NCBI RefSeq assembly: GCF_051027545.1
Contig: NZ_CP194902.1
Span: 2,728,001-2,792,000, forward strand
Direction: 5' to 3'
Origin: Methylocaldum sp002005105
GTDB taxonomy: Bacteria; Pseudomonadota; Gammaproteobacteria; Methylococcales; Methylococcaceae
DNA: 64,000 nucleotides
A program made the position numbers and the translations under genes. Each line of letters begins with the position of its first letter. Within the stretch, counting starts at the first letter, position 1. The notes under the pieces are model-generated. The model worked only from the letters and a program-made list of their open reading frames with translations. It made no database searches and was not told where the DNA came from. Shown piece by piece: positions 46,801 through 54,714 of the stretch.

Positions 46801-48347
46801 CAGCATTCCCCACAGCTTGGTTGCGATCCGAGGCTGTCCTTCGTGCGCTTTCAAAGTGGCCAGCCTTTTTGAACCGCTATCCTAAGTCGCACTGGATTGC
46901 GGACGACCTCGCAGGCTTTGCAGCTGAGCTTTGTTGCCAGGAATTACAAAAACTCTCCATTAAAAGCATCATCGCGAGCATCGACGACCAGCGTTGTGAT
47001 GCGGTTACAGCGGCCTGCTTACAACAAATTACAGCGGTGTTATTAGTAGAGGCGTCCTGGCTAGAGCAAGCGGAAGCTAGGACCAGTTTTGTATCGCTAC
47101 GATTTTTGTCTCAGGCGGGCTCTTGGAGCCCTGCATCATCTCTTGTTAGCAGCGGGTCGAATGATCCCGATGAAAGGCTTATTACCGGTTTTGCGCCCAA
47201 GAGGCATTTACTCGTCAATGAGTATGTGGACGACAGCTTGTTCTTCTTTTGCCAGTGCAGGAGTGAAAGCAACCTTGCTGCCGATGTAATTGCGCAATTT
47301 GTCCTGCAGGCCGATACCGACGAGGCCCGCCGGGGCGCATTGCTTTATCTCGGGAAAGGGGAACAAGCCCGAGATGTTGCGCAGTTACTCCGCAATCGTA
47401 TCAGTGACACATGGCTTGAGAAATTGGATGACCACCTTGGTTTACTTAGGGAACTTCCGGACGAAGTGAAATTGGAAACTCTCTTCCGTCTACGGCCGGA
47501 ATCGATTACTTACCAGGCTCCAATGTTTTCAGAGACAGATGAAACGGATGCAATCGATGGGGCGGAGAAGCTGGCAAGGATAGCCTCGTGGTGGGAATCA
47601 GAAGGCCGCGACCGACATTTGCTTCGGTACGAGCAACAGTTTTGGCCGGCAAATGTGTCCCGTGATTTCTCTGCCGACCCTGCGGATCGACGCGCGTGGA
47701 TGACGCTGTTCGGCCTCGGCCTCACTCAAAGAATGGGGCGGGTAAAGGATAGCCAGCACAGGGGTTTTATTCAGTCATTGGATAGCAAAGGATGGTGGAA
47801 TGTTTTCTGTAATGTGAAACCCCAGGAAGACTCAGCTGCATGGCTGAAGGTGCTTCAAGAATACGGCGAAAAGCAGATTGACAGCGAAGAGTACGGCCTA
47901 TGGATGGATAACTTCGCGCGCCTTTACCGTGTGGCTCGTTGGCTGGACGTGTATGTGCATGTCTTTAGGACAATTGATCAGCGTTCCGGCAGCGAGTTTG
48001 CGTCGTTGTTGAGTCCCGGTGTTGATCCAATTTTTCAGGGTGATGAAGAGTCTTCCGCACCGTCGCTGGAACGTAGTTTGAAAAATGGTCAGCACCTTGT
48101 GATTCGCGAGCTTTTACGCACCGGTATTCTCTGTTCAGACCACGCTCAACGGCGAGCATTTATTCCAAGTTGGAGCGTTCGACAGTTCTTCGTTGATCTA
48201 GGGTTTGACGAACCACAATCAAGTGAAGAGATATATCAGATTCTTTCCGATGCAATCGATGATCCGACATTTGGTGGCGATTACGATATACCGCTCCGAA
48301 TCGTAGCGCACGGCGAAGTGCAGCTCGCAACGATACTCATGAGATAG
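40836..48347 (+). CDS. Giant sacsin-like protein with two HSP90/GHKL-type ATPase domains
   Basis: 2503 residues. Two GHKL-type sites are present: ELIQNADDAEA (28-38) with GKFGLGMKSVF (about 94-104), and ELFQNADDAS (about 1598-1607) with GKFGLGFKSVL (about 1685-1695). In each, the Asn of the N-box and the glycine-rich lid motif are intact. This is the arrangement of sacsin N-terminal repeats (SIRPT). The linker and C-terminus are long, helical and unrecognised. Bacterial sacsin-like ATPases are found next to helicases in defence islands; the mechanism is unknown. The G+C content is visibly lower than in the flanking DNA. It ends 4 bp before the SNF2 gene, so the two are certainly co-transcribed. 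Confidence 0.9.
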   Translation: MPGLRQHLVTEIARTLRDRYHSGFPILKELIQNADDAEATRIVFGHHSGFGSSTQHPLLAGPALWIFNNGKFKKSDATAIEYFGINTKAGDDSAIGKFGLGMKSVFHLCEAFFYVAFDGSETHKRILNPWYSDIAEEQFHNAWEDVSDSDWQKFQEIGEKYVDQGDSWFLMWIPLRRKSHKQSDLGGEVGAIVERYPGDSGSDELHFLRNGDLEKALGFVLPLLKHLRVIEHVGDATFPGFTIRIESNENLRLDHKTPNVKVSGRVVGSSSTKSVIKFSGVQRAPADDDPAATYFERLRALESWPKSFRLNEQRQFEQVPDKSRAEAAVALQAIEGDAGRLSLDWAVFLPVEEGQNTYSVPIPGTSRQYRFILHGQFFVDAGRRGINGYGKLAEPPLSNFDDLDEAALAITWNQSVAQGLVLPNILVVLADFVTNNRLSDDDITQLTEALRSARSDSGQSFYSKYQTYICSGQSWACVMSAEGRQWKLINSRSGLKLLPLPKAPNDHPQRPWMVLPGLSNLPDAVFYDATKPCLSLSDSTWDEASLARALELPQRIDLMRAFGTSTGLDYLASFLEQEERRYVSVSSIQDALFTLLRRVFRTIPLKEIRKNRERFRTVLRFLQPRRRVAIGTIDPAAKNAIPSAVFDQLFTVDTATLLLPLDLDPGDGHASVAEPSENDLSAWLKVVDGLVGSETGSNSVDHLLGTAEYLLGLRKNEVERAGFLRVNPNLRIIRAVCPRTRKQVASSLTALMDLHRRGNLFLFSGGTSAQDRLGLVPLIARAVPSESILVIDSATGKILREAGAGVILQSGSPTDALRCIAINGGTKYLGSEGDRLALIKKAHEGMRDIETRRGLRYLLHGASEHFHDDASPLWIEPSHSSSPWIKTWKMVDQAHWNVLSSILANSIPRVQWEEIGIKPVDRSQVIARLQQIEDFSVIDSSDFSDVERDAILGAIDDRHLWLSLPLHRDVHGDLGPIDEWCFLRTDHRVPPELQERCRIIEISDDSAHSNNQRRFLHGFDANAAIRITLDLDRPLEIWHLILDQLCHASCNDLAPKLLDQLRSAKWVPLRNGGIVRPMDVIDVPDLVDDIDRLASKADYCFAGVSAINEAFRSHRGFASVECLFSCGPVAAEQLGLLLGEVEDYYVGEIRALQVSDLRELLPFVCSLDLPGWQVVRRCLEVFDPDLVCTEILPNIRRKIPIEKIAFALKELSSHSQDESGQIAAFSLYLELLPIYPREDAIRLLRSLDLLSKAGSWRPSTELCDGGAELEGSHVLDHRLSEILGDLIVRVGGQGDQAAVSECELAGFELMVDAAPGVLAHYFDDWEPLVRSPTVGAFISVLGTRFRSLSEKWLQPHSVDWVYDSLNWHVPGERSDGVRGWMQDTSAKEAFGLLRVGIREIHGDSIEVSNLFADSIQVPLTSTVENLVAGGLYWRGGYSVEVRIRKIPNLAELPPAELSQILQNSTTFILREAYAQNHADLRGLWEQLEESDQLELSVARALILDNLPIVLRQIGAQKKNPDLAAALKRYNKARRAKTEAEQSRNEVHHEADGSNTALRRSLDELADILKREDVQADVLEAVRAKLRDYQYDPSGILFELFQNADDASIELNRLSQRFRCGMDEDDIADKFIVDIRDNVVRACHWGRPINYCPPVEEEHADDFRCDLEKMLILSASDKSSSSGVTGKFGLGFKSVLLATDSPRVLSGDLRFEIVGGVLPQPWGGSKEAAEVLHKWSSHIRRRGTVTEIPIDDESLRDQVLKRFTVLSGLQAIFGRAIHEIRISGIAAPVPRGHWKVRSKIGMFEVGTADIPTSTGWSEANLLVFRGESGTVVLKLGSRSVDKFDGRVPPFWVTAPTRESESVGFIVNAGFEVDAGRSRLASHSSHNYELAKQLGRELGGAFSDIYRAGQSDWDAVRNQFDLASDVSQAEFWASLWRAFQQRREAIEAEVYRLAHEIVSEAFGKLMKASGFIPNGIPGDFGGFVASTLPLAAFPTAWLRSEAVLRALSKWPAFLNRYPKSHWIADDLAGFAAELCCQELQKLSIKSIIASIDDQRCDAVTAACLQQITAVLLVEASWLEQAEARTSFVSLRFLSQAGSWSPASSLVSSGSNDPDERLITGFAPKRHLLVNEYVDDSLFFFCQCRSESNLAADVIAQFVLQADTDEARRGALLYLGKGEQARDVAQLLRNRISDTWLEKLDDHLGLLRELPDEVKLETLFRLRPESITYQAPMFSETDETDAIDGAEKLARIASWWESEGRDRHLLRYEQQFWPANVSRDFSADPADRRAWMTLFGLGLTQRMGRVKDSQHRGFIQSLDSKGWWNVFCNVKPQEDSAAWLKVLQEYGEKQIDSEEYGLWMDNFARLYRVARWLDVYVHVFRTIDQRSGSEFASLLSPGVDPIFQGDEESSAPSLERSLKNGQHLVIRELLRTGILCSDHAQRRAFIPSWSVRQFFVDLGFDEPQSSEEIYQILSDAIDDPTFGGDYDIPLRIVAHGEVQLATILMR

Positions 48348-48351
48348 CCGC

Positions 48352-51033
48352 ATGATTTCAACAATATCCCCTTCACATGATGTATTGCATCCTCGGCACG
48401 GCCACGGCCAAGTCTTGATGGTGTCAGGTCAGACAGTCGTTGTTCGCTTCGTTCACGGCATCGAAGAAGTACCTGTCACGGAGATAAAAAAACTGGTTTC
48501 TGTGATCGATGCGCTTCAATCCGACGATTGGTCGGACCCTGATGAAGCATTGCTTAGAGCACAGGCGACCGCTATTCGATCGGTAAACGACGCTTGGGGA
48601 GTATTCTCCCGCTCTCGTATTTCCCTATTGCCGCATCAACTTTGGGTCTGTCATAAGGCATTGAGAAATTGGCCAATTCGTTTGCTCGTAGCAGACGATG
48701 TGGGAATGGGCAAGACCATCGAAGCAGGACTGATACTTTGGCCTTTGTTATCGAAGGGTGCCGTAAAAAGGCTTCTCGTGTTGACACCCGCGAAGCTGGT
48801 TGAGCAGTGGCAGCAACGCCTTCGTACAATGTTCGATATAAGGCTCGCTGTTTATCGCCCAGAGGTTGATAACGTGCGTACTGATTTTTGGGCAACTCAT
48901 CAGCAGGTTGTGGCTTCGCTGCCGACGATGCGACTAGACAAGAACCAGCGGCACGAGCGTTTATTGGATTCCGATCCATGGGACATGGTGATTGTGGACG
49001 AAGTTCATCACCTGCATGTTGAGGAAAATGGTCGGAAGACGCTCGGTTTTCAATTGCTCGAAAAACTCGAAGAGTTGGGGAAGATCAAATCGTGTTTGCT
49101 GTTCACTGGAACGCCGCATCGTGGTAAAGATTATGGATTTTGGTCGTTGATGAGTCTGCTTGATCGTAATTCCTTTGGGGCCGAAAAAGATGTTAATCAG
49201 CAATTGAAACGACTCCCGGAGTTTATGCTGCGTAACGCCAAGCAGAAAGTAGTCGATATGTCTGGAAGACGGCTTTTTCAGCCAGTTCAGCAATTTCCAG
49301 AAACGTATCGTTATACGGATGAAGAGGACAAGTTTTACCAATTGATGACCGCTTTCATCCTGTCGGGAAAGGCATATGCGTCCAGTCTCAGTAAAGCGCA
49401 GCGCGGACAGGTAATGCTCGTCTTGATTGCATTGCAGAAACTTGCCTCAAGCTCGATTGCAGCTGTACGAATTGCACTTCAAACGAGATTGACGAGGATT
49501 ACCGGCGTAGCGGAAAAGTATCGGAATGAGATCGAGCATTTCGACACTCAGGATGAGAGCGACGATGAGCTAGAGAACGCCCTTCGGCAGTGGACGACGG
49601 AGACGAAGAAAGGATCTCTCCAACTGATGGAAAACGAGATCGAGCACCTTCAGGCGTTGGTATCCAATGCTTCCAAGATTACGACAGAAACGCGCATAGA
49701 GCGCGTGGTGCAGGTAATCAAGGATCGCTTTGAAAATGAGCAGGTGCTGCTTTTTACCGAATACAAGGCGACACAGTCGTTGGTTATATCAGCATTGATG
49801 AGAGCCTATGGCACCCATTGTGTCGGTTTCATAAACGGTGATGACCGTCTAGAGGCTGTTGAGTTTCCTGATGGTCAGGTTCGACAGATTCAGTCTAAAC
49901 GTGAAGATATTGCAGCGGCATTCAATGAGGGATGCATCCGTTTCCTGGTTTCGACAGAGGCTGGCGGGGAAGGGATCGATCTTCAAGAGCGTTGCCATTG
50001 TCTGATCCATGTTGATTTGCCATGGAATCCGATGCGACTTCATCAGCGAGTGGGAAGACTTAATCGGTACGGGCAGACGCAACCAGTCCAGGTTGTCTCG
50101 CTTCGTAATCCAGATACCGTCGAATCGCTTGTCTGGAGCAAGCTCGAATCAAAGCTTAACGCGATCATGCGTGCGCTTGGCAATGCGATGGATGAGCCGG
50201 AGGACCTGCTGCAACTTGTTCTTGGGATGACAGGATCGTCAGTGTTCAATGAAATATTTTCTGATGCATCGGGTGTTCCTAGAGCACGGCTATCGGAGTG
50301 GTTTGATGAGAAAGCCAAGACTTTTGGAGGCGAGTCGGCCATTGAGACCATCAAAGCGTTGGTAGGAAATGCGCAAAGCTTTGATCTAAGCGGCCTGCAG
50401 AGTGTCCCTCCAATGGATTTACCAAACCTGCGCAGCTTTTTTCTTGCCAGCTTGGCTTTTAACTCGCGGCGCCCAGAAATCAATGGCAAGGAAATTTCCT
50501 TCAAGACCCCGCAGTCATGGATGACTGTTCCTTCGATTAAGGCATCGTATTCGCGACTTTATTTCGACAGAGGGTACAGGTCGGAATTTGGCAGCGTTTG
50601 CGGCGTTGGTCATCCGGTTTTTGACCGTGCTTTGGAACAGGCACTGGCCCTTGAGTCTCCAACTGCTCGTGTTCCCCATCTTTCTGGACCACTTGCTCTG
50701 TTCATTGTCTTCGACAGGGTTACCGATACTGGAGGGCACGTCAGGGAAACTTTGGTTGGTGTTAGGCTGTCCTCAAGTGGGCTTGAGGTTATGAAGGATT
50801 GGGAGGTTTTGCTGGTCTTATCTAAAGATTCAGACAAATTGAGAGAGGAAGAAACACATCGAATTAATTGGGACGAGATTGACTTGGCAGAATGGTTAGG
50901 GTCAGCCAAGAATTTCCTTTCTCAGCAGATTTCCATACTTAATCTGCCATATAAAGTACCAGGAATTCGCGAACATGCGTTACTTACTCCAATTTGTGAA
51001 CACGGTGGCACTGGGAAAACATTGGATGCCTAA
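48352..51033 (+). CDS. SNF2/DEAD-type helicase (HepA/DrmD-like)
   Basis: 893 residues. Motif I DDVGMGKTIEAG at about 115-126, DEVHH (motif II) at about 216, motif III FTGTPHRG, and the C-terminal helicase motifs TEAGGEGIDLQ (about 535) and QRVGRLNRYGQ (about 565). The ordering is that of Swi2/Snf2 translocases such as RapA, and of the DISARM-associated DrmD group. Likely to move along duplex DNA or strip proteins. No DISARM DUF1998 partner is present. Last gene of the triad. Confidence 0.92.
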   Translation: MISTISPSHDVLHPRHGHGQVLMVSGQTVVVRFVHGIEEVPVTEIKKLVSVIDALQSDDWSDPDEALLRAQATAIRSVNDAWGVFSRSRISLLPHQLWVCHKALRNWPIRLLVADDVGMGKTIEAGLILWPLLSKGAVKRLLVLTPAKLVEQWQQRLRTMFDIRLAVYRPEVDNVRTDFWATHQQVVASLPTMRLDKNQRHERLLDSDPWDMVIVDEVHHLHVEENGRKTLGFQLLEKLEELGKIKSCLLFTGTPHRGKDYGFWSLMSLLDRNSFGAEKDVNQQLKRLPEFMLRNAKQKVVDMSGRRLFQPVQQFPETYRYTDEEDKFYQLMTAFILSGKAYASSLSKAQRGQVMLVLIALQKLASSSIAAVRIALQTRLTRITGVAEKYRNEIEHFDTQDESDDELENALRQWTTETKKGSLQLMENEIEHLQALVSNASKITTETRIERVVQVIKDRFENEQVLLFTEYKATQSLVISALMRAYGTHCVGFINGDDRLEAVEFPDGQVRQIQSKREDIAAAFNEGCIRFLVSTEAGGEGIDLQERCHCLIHVDLPWNPMRLHQRVGRLNRYGQTQPVQVVSLRNPDTVESLVWSKLESKLNAIMRALGNAMDEPEDLLQLVLGMTGSSVFNEIFSDASGVPRARLSEWFDEKAKTFGGESAIETIKALVGNAQSFDLSGLQSVPPMDLPNLRSFFLASLAFNSRRPEINGKEISFKTPQSWMTVPSIKASYSRLYFDRGYRSEFGSVCGVGHPVFDRALEQALALESPTARVPHLSGPLALFIVFDRVTDTGGHVRETLVGVRLSSSGLEVMKDWEVLLVLSKDSDKLREEETHRINWDEIDLAEWLGSAKNFLSQQISILNLPYKVPGIREHALLTPICEHGGTGKTLDA

Positions 51034-51075
51034 GACATTCTCTATAACCTGGTCAAGCGATAGCGGATACGCCAG

Positions 51076-51285
51076 TTAAGTGGCATTGGCCATATGGCCG
51101 TTCTTTTCAAATTTGTTCGAGCTGCGGTAACCCAGGGACGAATGCAGTCGACGGCAGTTGTAGAACATCGTAATGTATTCGGCGATATCCCGGTGCGCTT
51201 CTTCCCGGGTCTGATAGCTGACCCAATGGACCCATTCGGATTTGAGCGTGCCAAGGAAGCTCTCGGCCACAGCGTTAACTCTCGG
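51076..51285 (-). pseudogene. IS3-family transposase remnant (C-terminal fragment)
   Basis: The fragment reads NAVAESFLGTLKSEWVHWVS, then YITMFYNCRRLHSSLGYRS, the end of an IS3 OrfB integrase core. Upstream of about 51285 the similarity stops at an unrelated, repeat-bearing sequence containing two adjacent copies of AAAGGATTGAAATG (51307-51335). No rest of the element is present. It marks an old insertion or recombination junction between the helicase triad and CBASS. Confidence 0.8.
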
Positions 51286-51511
51286 ACGTTTACCCACAGA
51301 CAAACAAAAGGATTGAAATGAAAAGGATTGAAATGACTGGGTGCGCATGCACCCCGATGGGGAACCATCACAAGAGCGGGAGGAATCGGTCAAGGCCGGA
51401 CCGCGCCGGGGGTGGTCCGGCCGCAGCTTTCAGGCGAGGCACGGCCCGGTGCGGGACGCCCAACGGGCTTGGCCTTGACGGATGGGCTGATGGGGCCGGC
51501 GCGTGTTGCTG

Positions 51512-52243
51512 CTAGCTCTTGAACCTGTTCAAGAGCCGGACGAGTTGACGCCGCAGTAGAGGCAGAAAGAAGAGCTGGCCCTCCTGAAACTTCGCATAGC
51601 AAAGCTCGAAGATCGCCATGAAGTCGGTCCGCAGGGTCTGCGGCGTATGGTTCCGATGCAGGGCCAGAAGCGCCGGGCCGTGACACGCTCTGACTTTCAG
51701 GCCACTCCCGCACGGACAGTCATGGTGTCCGCGATAGCCATGTTCAAAGAGGAAGCAGATCACGGCGAGCACCGTGACTTCATTTGCAAGCCCGAGCGTA
51801 TCCATGTAGTGACGCAGAATCCCTTCATGTCCGTGAGCGGCCTCATCGAAGGGATGGCGCCCGTGGGTCTTCCAGAAACAGTATCCATAGAGATAGGGGA
51901 TCACCAGCCGGTTGACGAATCCCAGTAATGTAGGCTGCTCGAAGACGATCCGGCGTTGTTCCACCGGAACGGCGAGGCATAGCGTGCCGCTGGGGTTGCG
52001 ATGCTCGTATTCGACTCCAATCCGACCGCCCGTTTCCTTGACCCGCGGCAGTGTATCCGGAAAGTTGTGCGGGATTATCAGTTCGATCTCGAATGACTCC
52101 GTGATGGTTTCCAGTTCGTCGGCAGACGCCTCGAACGGCAGAGCGCCAGACACAACCGTTTCATGATTATGCTCGACAACGTTTGTGAGTCCTTTGTGAA
52201 CGCTTGTCAGCTCAACGAGCTGCTGCCACAAGTCCTCTCTCAC
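51512..52243 (-). CDS. CBASS E2-like (UBC-fold) conjugating protein with C-terminal SEC-C zinc motif
   Basis: 243 residues from a GTG at 52243 that shares GTGA with the CD-NTase stop; the open frame further up is a shadow of that gene. E2-like fold with the candidate catalytic Cys89 in NPSGTLCLAVPVE, followed by PYLYGYCFWKTHGRHPF. The C-terminus has a SEC-C zinc motif, CPCGSGLKVRACH (Cys176, Cys178, Cys187, His188). There is no E1 domain and no JAB peptidase gene, so this fits short type II (E2-only) CBASS, where the E2 is thought to modify or prime the CD-NTase. The SEC-C tail is an uncommon addition as far as I know. Confidence 0.85.
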   Translation of the reverse strand: MREDLWQQLVELTSVHKGLTNVVEHNHETVVSGALPFEASADELETITESFEIELIIPHNFPDTLPRVKETGGRIGVEYEHRNPSGTLCLAVPVEQRRIVFEQPTLLGFVNRLVIPYLYGYCFWKTHGRHPFDEAAHGHEGILRHYMDTLGLANEVTVLAVICFLFEHGYRGHHDCPCGSGLKVRACHGPALLALHRNHTPQTLRTDFMAIFELCYAKFQEGQLFFLPLLRRQLVRLLNRFKS

Positions 52244-53442
52244 ACATCTCTCCACGGCTTGGCGGCTCCGGTGATATGAATGCGCGGCGGCGTATCGATG
52301 AAGGGAGCGGGCGGAACAAGGACATCGAAGTTCTTCGTAACTACGGCCGCACCCAGCACCCGGCTGAGATGATCCTGCAGAAGGCGCGGGTTGGTTTCGC
52401 CCAGAATGTTCAAGAGGTCTTTTTGAAGCGCGTCCACCCATGAGAAGAAGGCTTGGGCGCGGGCGTGGTTGTCCTCGTGCCAGCGGTCCGCAAAGTTCTC
52501 CTCCGAATTGATCGGGTTTCCGATATGCCACGTCCCGTCGGGCCGTCTCTGGATCAGCCCCATCGTCGCCAACGAGCGGTCGATAGCCTTTCCCTCGACC
52601 AGCGCTGCATGCGCCTGGAGCTTGCTGACGATTCCCGAAAGGGCCGAATACACATCCAGCTCATTGCCGTAAAGGTGAGCTGCGAGCGTGGTGATGATGA
52701 TCGAGATCGGCGCGTAATCAATGCGCTCGTGATGATTGAAGCGCAGGTCCCGGTGGCGCTTCATAAGCTGGATCGCCCGTTGAAGCGGCGTGCGGACCAA
52801 CTGGTCCGGCACTTTGTCGATGCTCGCGTAGATCAGCGATGCGCGGCGCTGGATAGTCTGCTTCTGTTCGACGACGGCCCGCGCGAACGCGGCGGCATTC
52901 TTGCCGTCGAACCATGCCCCGTAGCCGCAGGGATTGCTCGCAGACCACGTATAAGCGGTGCCGCTCTTGTTCGTAATCGCAATGGCCGTATCGAGAAATT
53001 CGCGCGAATCGGGAACAGCGGGCAGAACATCCAGATGAAATCCCACCCCGTCCTGCTCGGCGTATTCGAGCGTCCAGCAGCGCCGGCCTTCGGGATCGAG
53101 GAGCTTCTTGTATGTTCCATGCTCACGGAGCCGCTCGCCGACCATGGCTTTGACGGCTTGTGGTGTTGTCCGGTCCTTGAGCAGTGGCATCTCACACACG
53201 AGGTCGATGTCGTAACACGCCTCGATTCCATCGCGGATCGGCCTGACAACCGTACCGAGCCGGAACGAGCCCTGCGGGTAGATGCTGAGTTCACCCGCGC
53301 AGTTCGAATAGGCCCCCTCCTCAAGCCAGTGCCCGACTGCTTGATAACGGTCCACAGTGTCCTGGTATTTGCCGGGCGGAATGTCGATCTCGCTCGCGAC
53401 CTGTTCGAGAAACTCCGAATACTTCCTGATATCAACCGTCAT
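52240..53442 (-). CDS. CBASS CD-NTase (cGAS/DncV-like nucleotidyltransferase)
   Basis: 400 residues. Pol-beta-type nucleotidyltransferase: GS motif QGSFRLGT (Gly58-Ser59), metal-binding Asp78 and Asp80 in CYDIDLV, and third Asp138 in FHLDVLP. These are the three catalytic acidic residues of CD-NTases. The protein makes a cyclic di- or oligonucleotide on phage infection, which activates the CapV phospholipase. Pairing with CapV often indicates cyclic GMP-AMP, but the product cannot be read from sequence alone. It starts by ATGA overlap with capV. Confidence 0.92.
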   Translation of the reverse strand: MTVDIRKYSEFLEQVASEIDIPPGKYQDTVDRYQAVGHWLEEGAYSNCAGELSIYPQGSFRLGTVVRPIRDGIEACYDIDLVCEMPLLKDRTTPQAVKAMVGERLREHGTYKKLLDPEGRRCWTLEYAEQDGVGFHLDVLPAVPDSREFLDTAIAITNKSGTAYTWSASNPCGYGAWFDGKNAAAFARAVVEQKQTIQRRASLIYASIDKVPDQLVRTPLQRAIQLMKRHRDLRFNHHERIDYAPISIIITTLAAHLYGNELDVYSALSGIVSKLQAHAALVEGKAIDRSLATMGLIQRRPDGTWHIGNPINSEENFADRWHEDNHARAQAFFSWVDALQKDLLNILGETNPRLLQDHLSRVLGAAVVTKNFDVLVPPAPFIDTPPRIHITGAAKPWRDV

Positions 53443-54479
53443 GCCGACAACCTCTCTCGTAATGTCACAACCGGTTCACCGTCCAGCGTATAGATCGGGC
53501 TAAACGCTTCCGCCGGACTGCCGAAGAACACGGGATCGAGAACCGGCTGCCGATCGCGTGCGAAGGAGTAACCAAGACCTTTGAGGTCCTGGATAACCCG
53601 TGTGTCATCCATCCTGTAGGTATTGGACGGAACGGTGTGATTAATCCGGTGGATTGCCGTCCGCTCGTGCTCGTGACCGGTCAGGAGCTTTGCGATCCCC
53701 ATCGCGCCGTGCGACTGCCCGTCCATGCACAACTTGATGACTTTGGAGCCTAGTGTTCCGATTCCCGCCCATTTGTTGATAGTGTAGGTCTCTTCCAGGC
53801 ACCCGAGGCTGAGGACATGGAGGGAGTTGCGCGGCCATCGCAGCAGAGTGATCGCCTCTACCACGGCCAGTGCCATGGGGTTGTTCGCCCAGGTACCGCC
53901 ATCGGTCAGGCCGACCGCGTGCTGCGTGACGTGCTGGCGGAAGTAGGTCGGTGCGGCGGCCGTAGCCAATGCAGCATCGACCGCCAAGGCCTTGTAGTCG
54001 TTCTTCAGGCGCGGATGGTGCGCGGTCTTGTAGATATAGACCGAGCGCGCCACCGGATTCCATGCCGGGATCAACAGTCTTGTCCGAGCATCGCCGATCC
54101 GCTTCCCGCCCAGCACGTCCTCCAGAACGGCGCGCAATGGTCCGGCGTCATGCTTGTTCATGACCAGCCAGCGCCCGAGCCGCAATTTGTCGCAGAGAAA
54201 ATCCGCTACCGGTCCGCGCCCCTGCCCAAAAATCTCCGGGCCGCGCTTTTCATAGAGGTCGAGAAGGTCTGAAGCGCGTAGTCCCATCGCAAGACCGATG
54301 GCGATGATCCCGCCGGTTGAGGTTCCCGCGATCAGGTCGAAATAGGAGCCGATCGGGTGCGGCAGATGCTGTTCAAGCCCAGCCAGAAAGGCAGCCGGAA
54401 ATGTTCCCAGTATCCCGCCCCCATCGATGCACAGGATGCGGCGCTTTGGCGTGTGCGGTTCTTCTTCATTCTTCATCAA
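53439..54479 (-). CDS. capV: CapV-like patatin phospholipase, CBASS effector
   Basis: 346 residues. Patatin fold with oxyanion-hole motif DGGGILG (19-25), nucleophile elbow GTSTG (Ser54), and the catalytic Asp193 in LTDGGTWANNP. On binding the cyclic nucleotide made by the neighbouring CD-NTase, CapV enzymes degrade inner-membrane phospholipids and cause abortive infection. No transmembrane segment, consistent with a soluble effector. First gene of the CBASS operon, transcribed away from the CapH/CapP-type pair. Confidence 0.92.
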   Translation of the reverse strand: MMKNEEEPHTPKRRILCIDGGGILGTFPAAFLAGLEQHLPHPIGSYFDLIAGTSTGGIIAIGLAMGLRASDLLDLYEKRGPEIFGQGRGPVADFLCDKLRLGRWLVMNKHDAGPLRAVLEDVLGGKRIGDARTRLLIPAWNPVARSVYIYKTAHHPRLKNDYKALAVDAALATAAAPTYFRQHVTQHAVGLTDGGTWANNPMALAVVEAITLLRWPRNSLHVLSLGCLEETYTINKWAGIGTLGSKVIKLCMDGQSHGAMGIAKLLTGHEHERTAIHRINHTVPSNTYRMDDTRVIQDLKGLGYSFARDRQPVLDPVFFGSPAEAFSPIYTLDGEPVVTLRERLSA

Positions 54480-54586
54480 TCGTTCGCCTTTTTGTTGCGG
54501 TTATCAAACTTGATCCCTGGGATCGCGCCTCGAACCTACGGCGGTTTGCCTTGTCAACGGGCACTCGTTTCGCTAAGGTGTATGCC

Positions 54587-54675
54587 TGAACAGACGACGA
54601 GCTAGATACTATGCAATATGCCGATCCTATGATCTTTATTGGATTTTTTCTTATACCGTTGTCTGAATAGACAAC
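54587..54675. promoter_or_regulatory. Probable CapH operators in the CBASS divergent promoter
   Basis: A perfect palindrome GTTGTCT-GAAT-AGACAAC lies at 54658-54675, between capV and the HTH gene. A related half-site occurs 77 bp away: TGAACAGACGACGAGCTAGA (54587-54606) matches TGAATAGACAACACGCTAGA (54664-54683) at 16 of 20 positions. The repeated motif and the palindrome suggest two binding sites for the adjacent XRE repressor controlling both directions. Function is inferred. Confidence 0.65.
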
Positions 54676-54714
54676 ACGCTAGAGATTTTTTGATCCCCTG
54701 TCAAGAGGAAGCCG

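Noticed and set aside
51307..51335. Two AAAGGATTGAAATG units resembling a CRISPR repeat end
   Set aside because: Only two adjacent copies with no spacer, no cas genes, and next to a transposase fragment; a short tandem duplication.
51512..52531. 340-aa version of the CBASS E2 protein
   Set aside because: The first 96 codons lie over the end of the CD-NTase gene with no E2 sequence; a GTGA overlap start at 52243 fits better.
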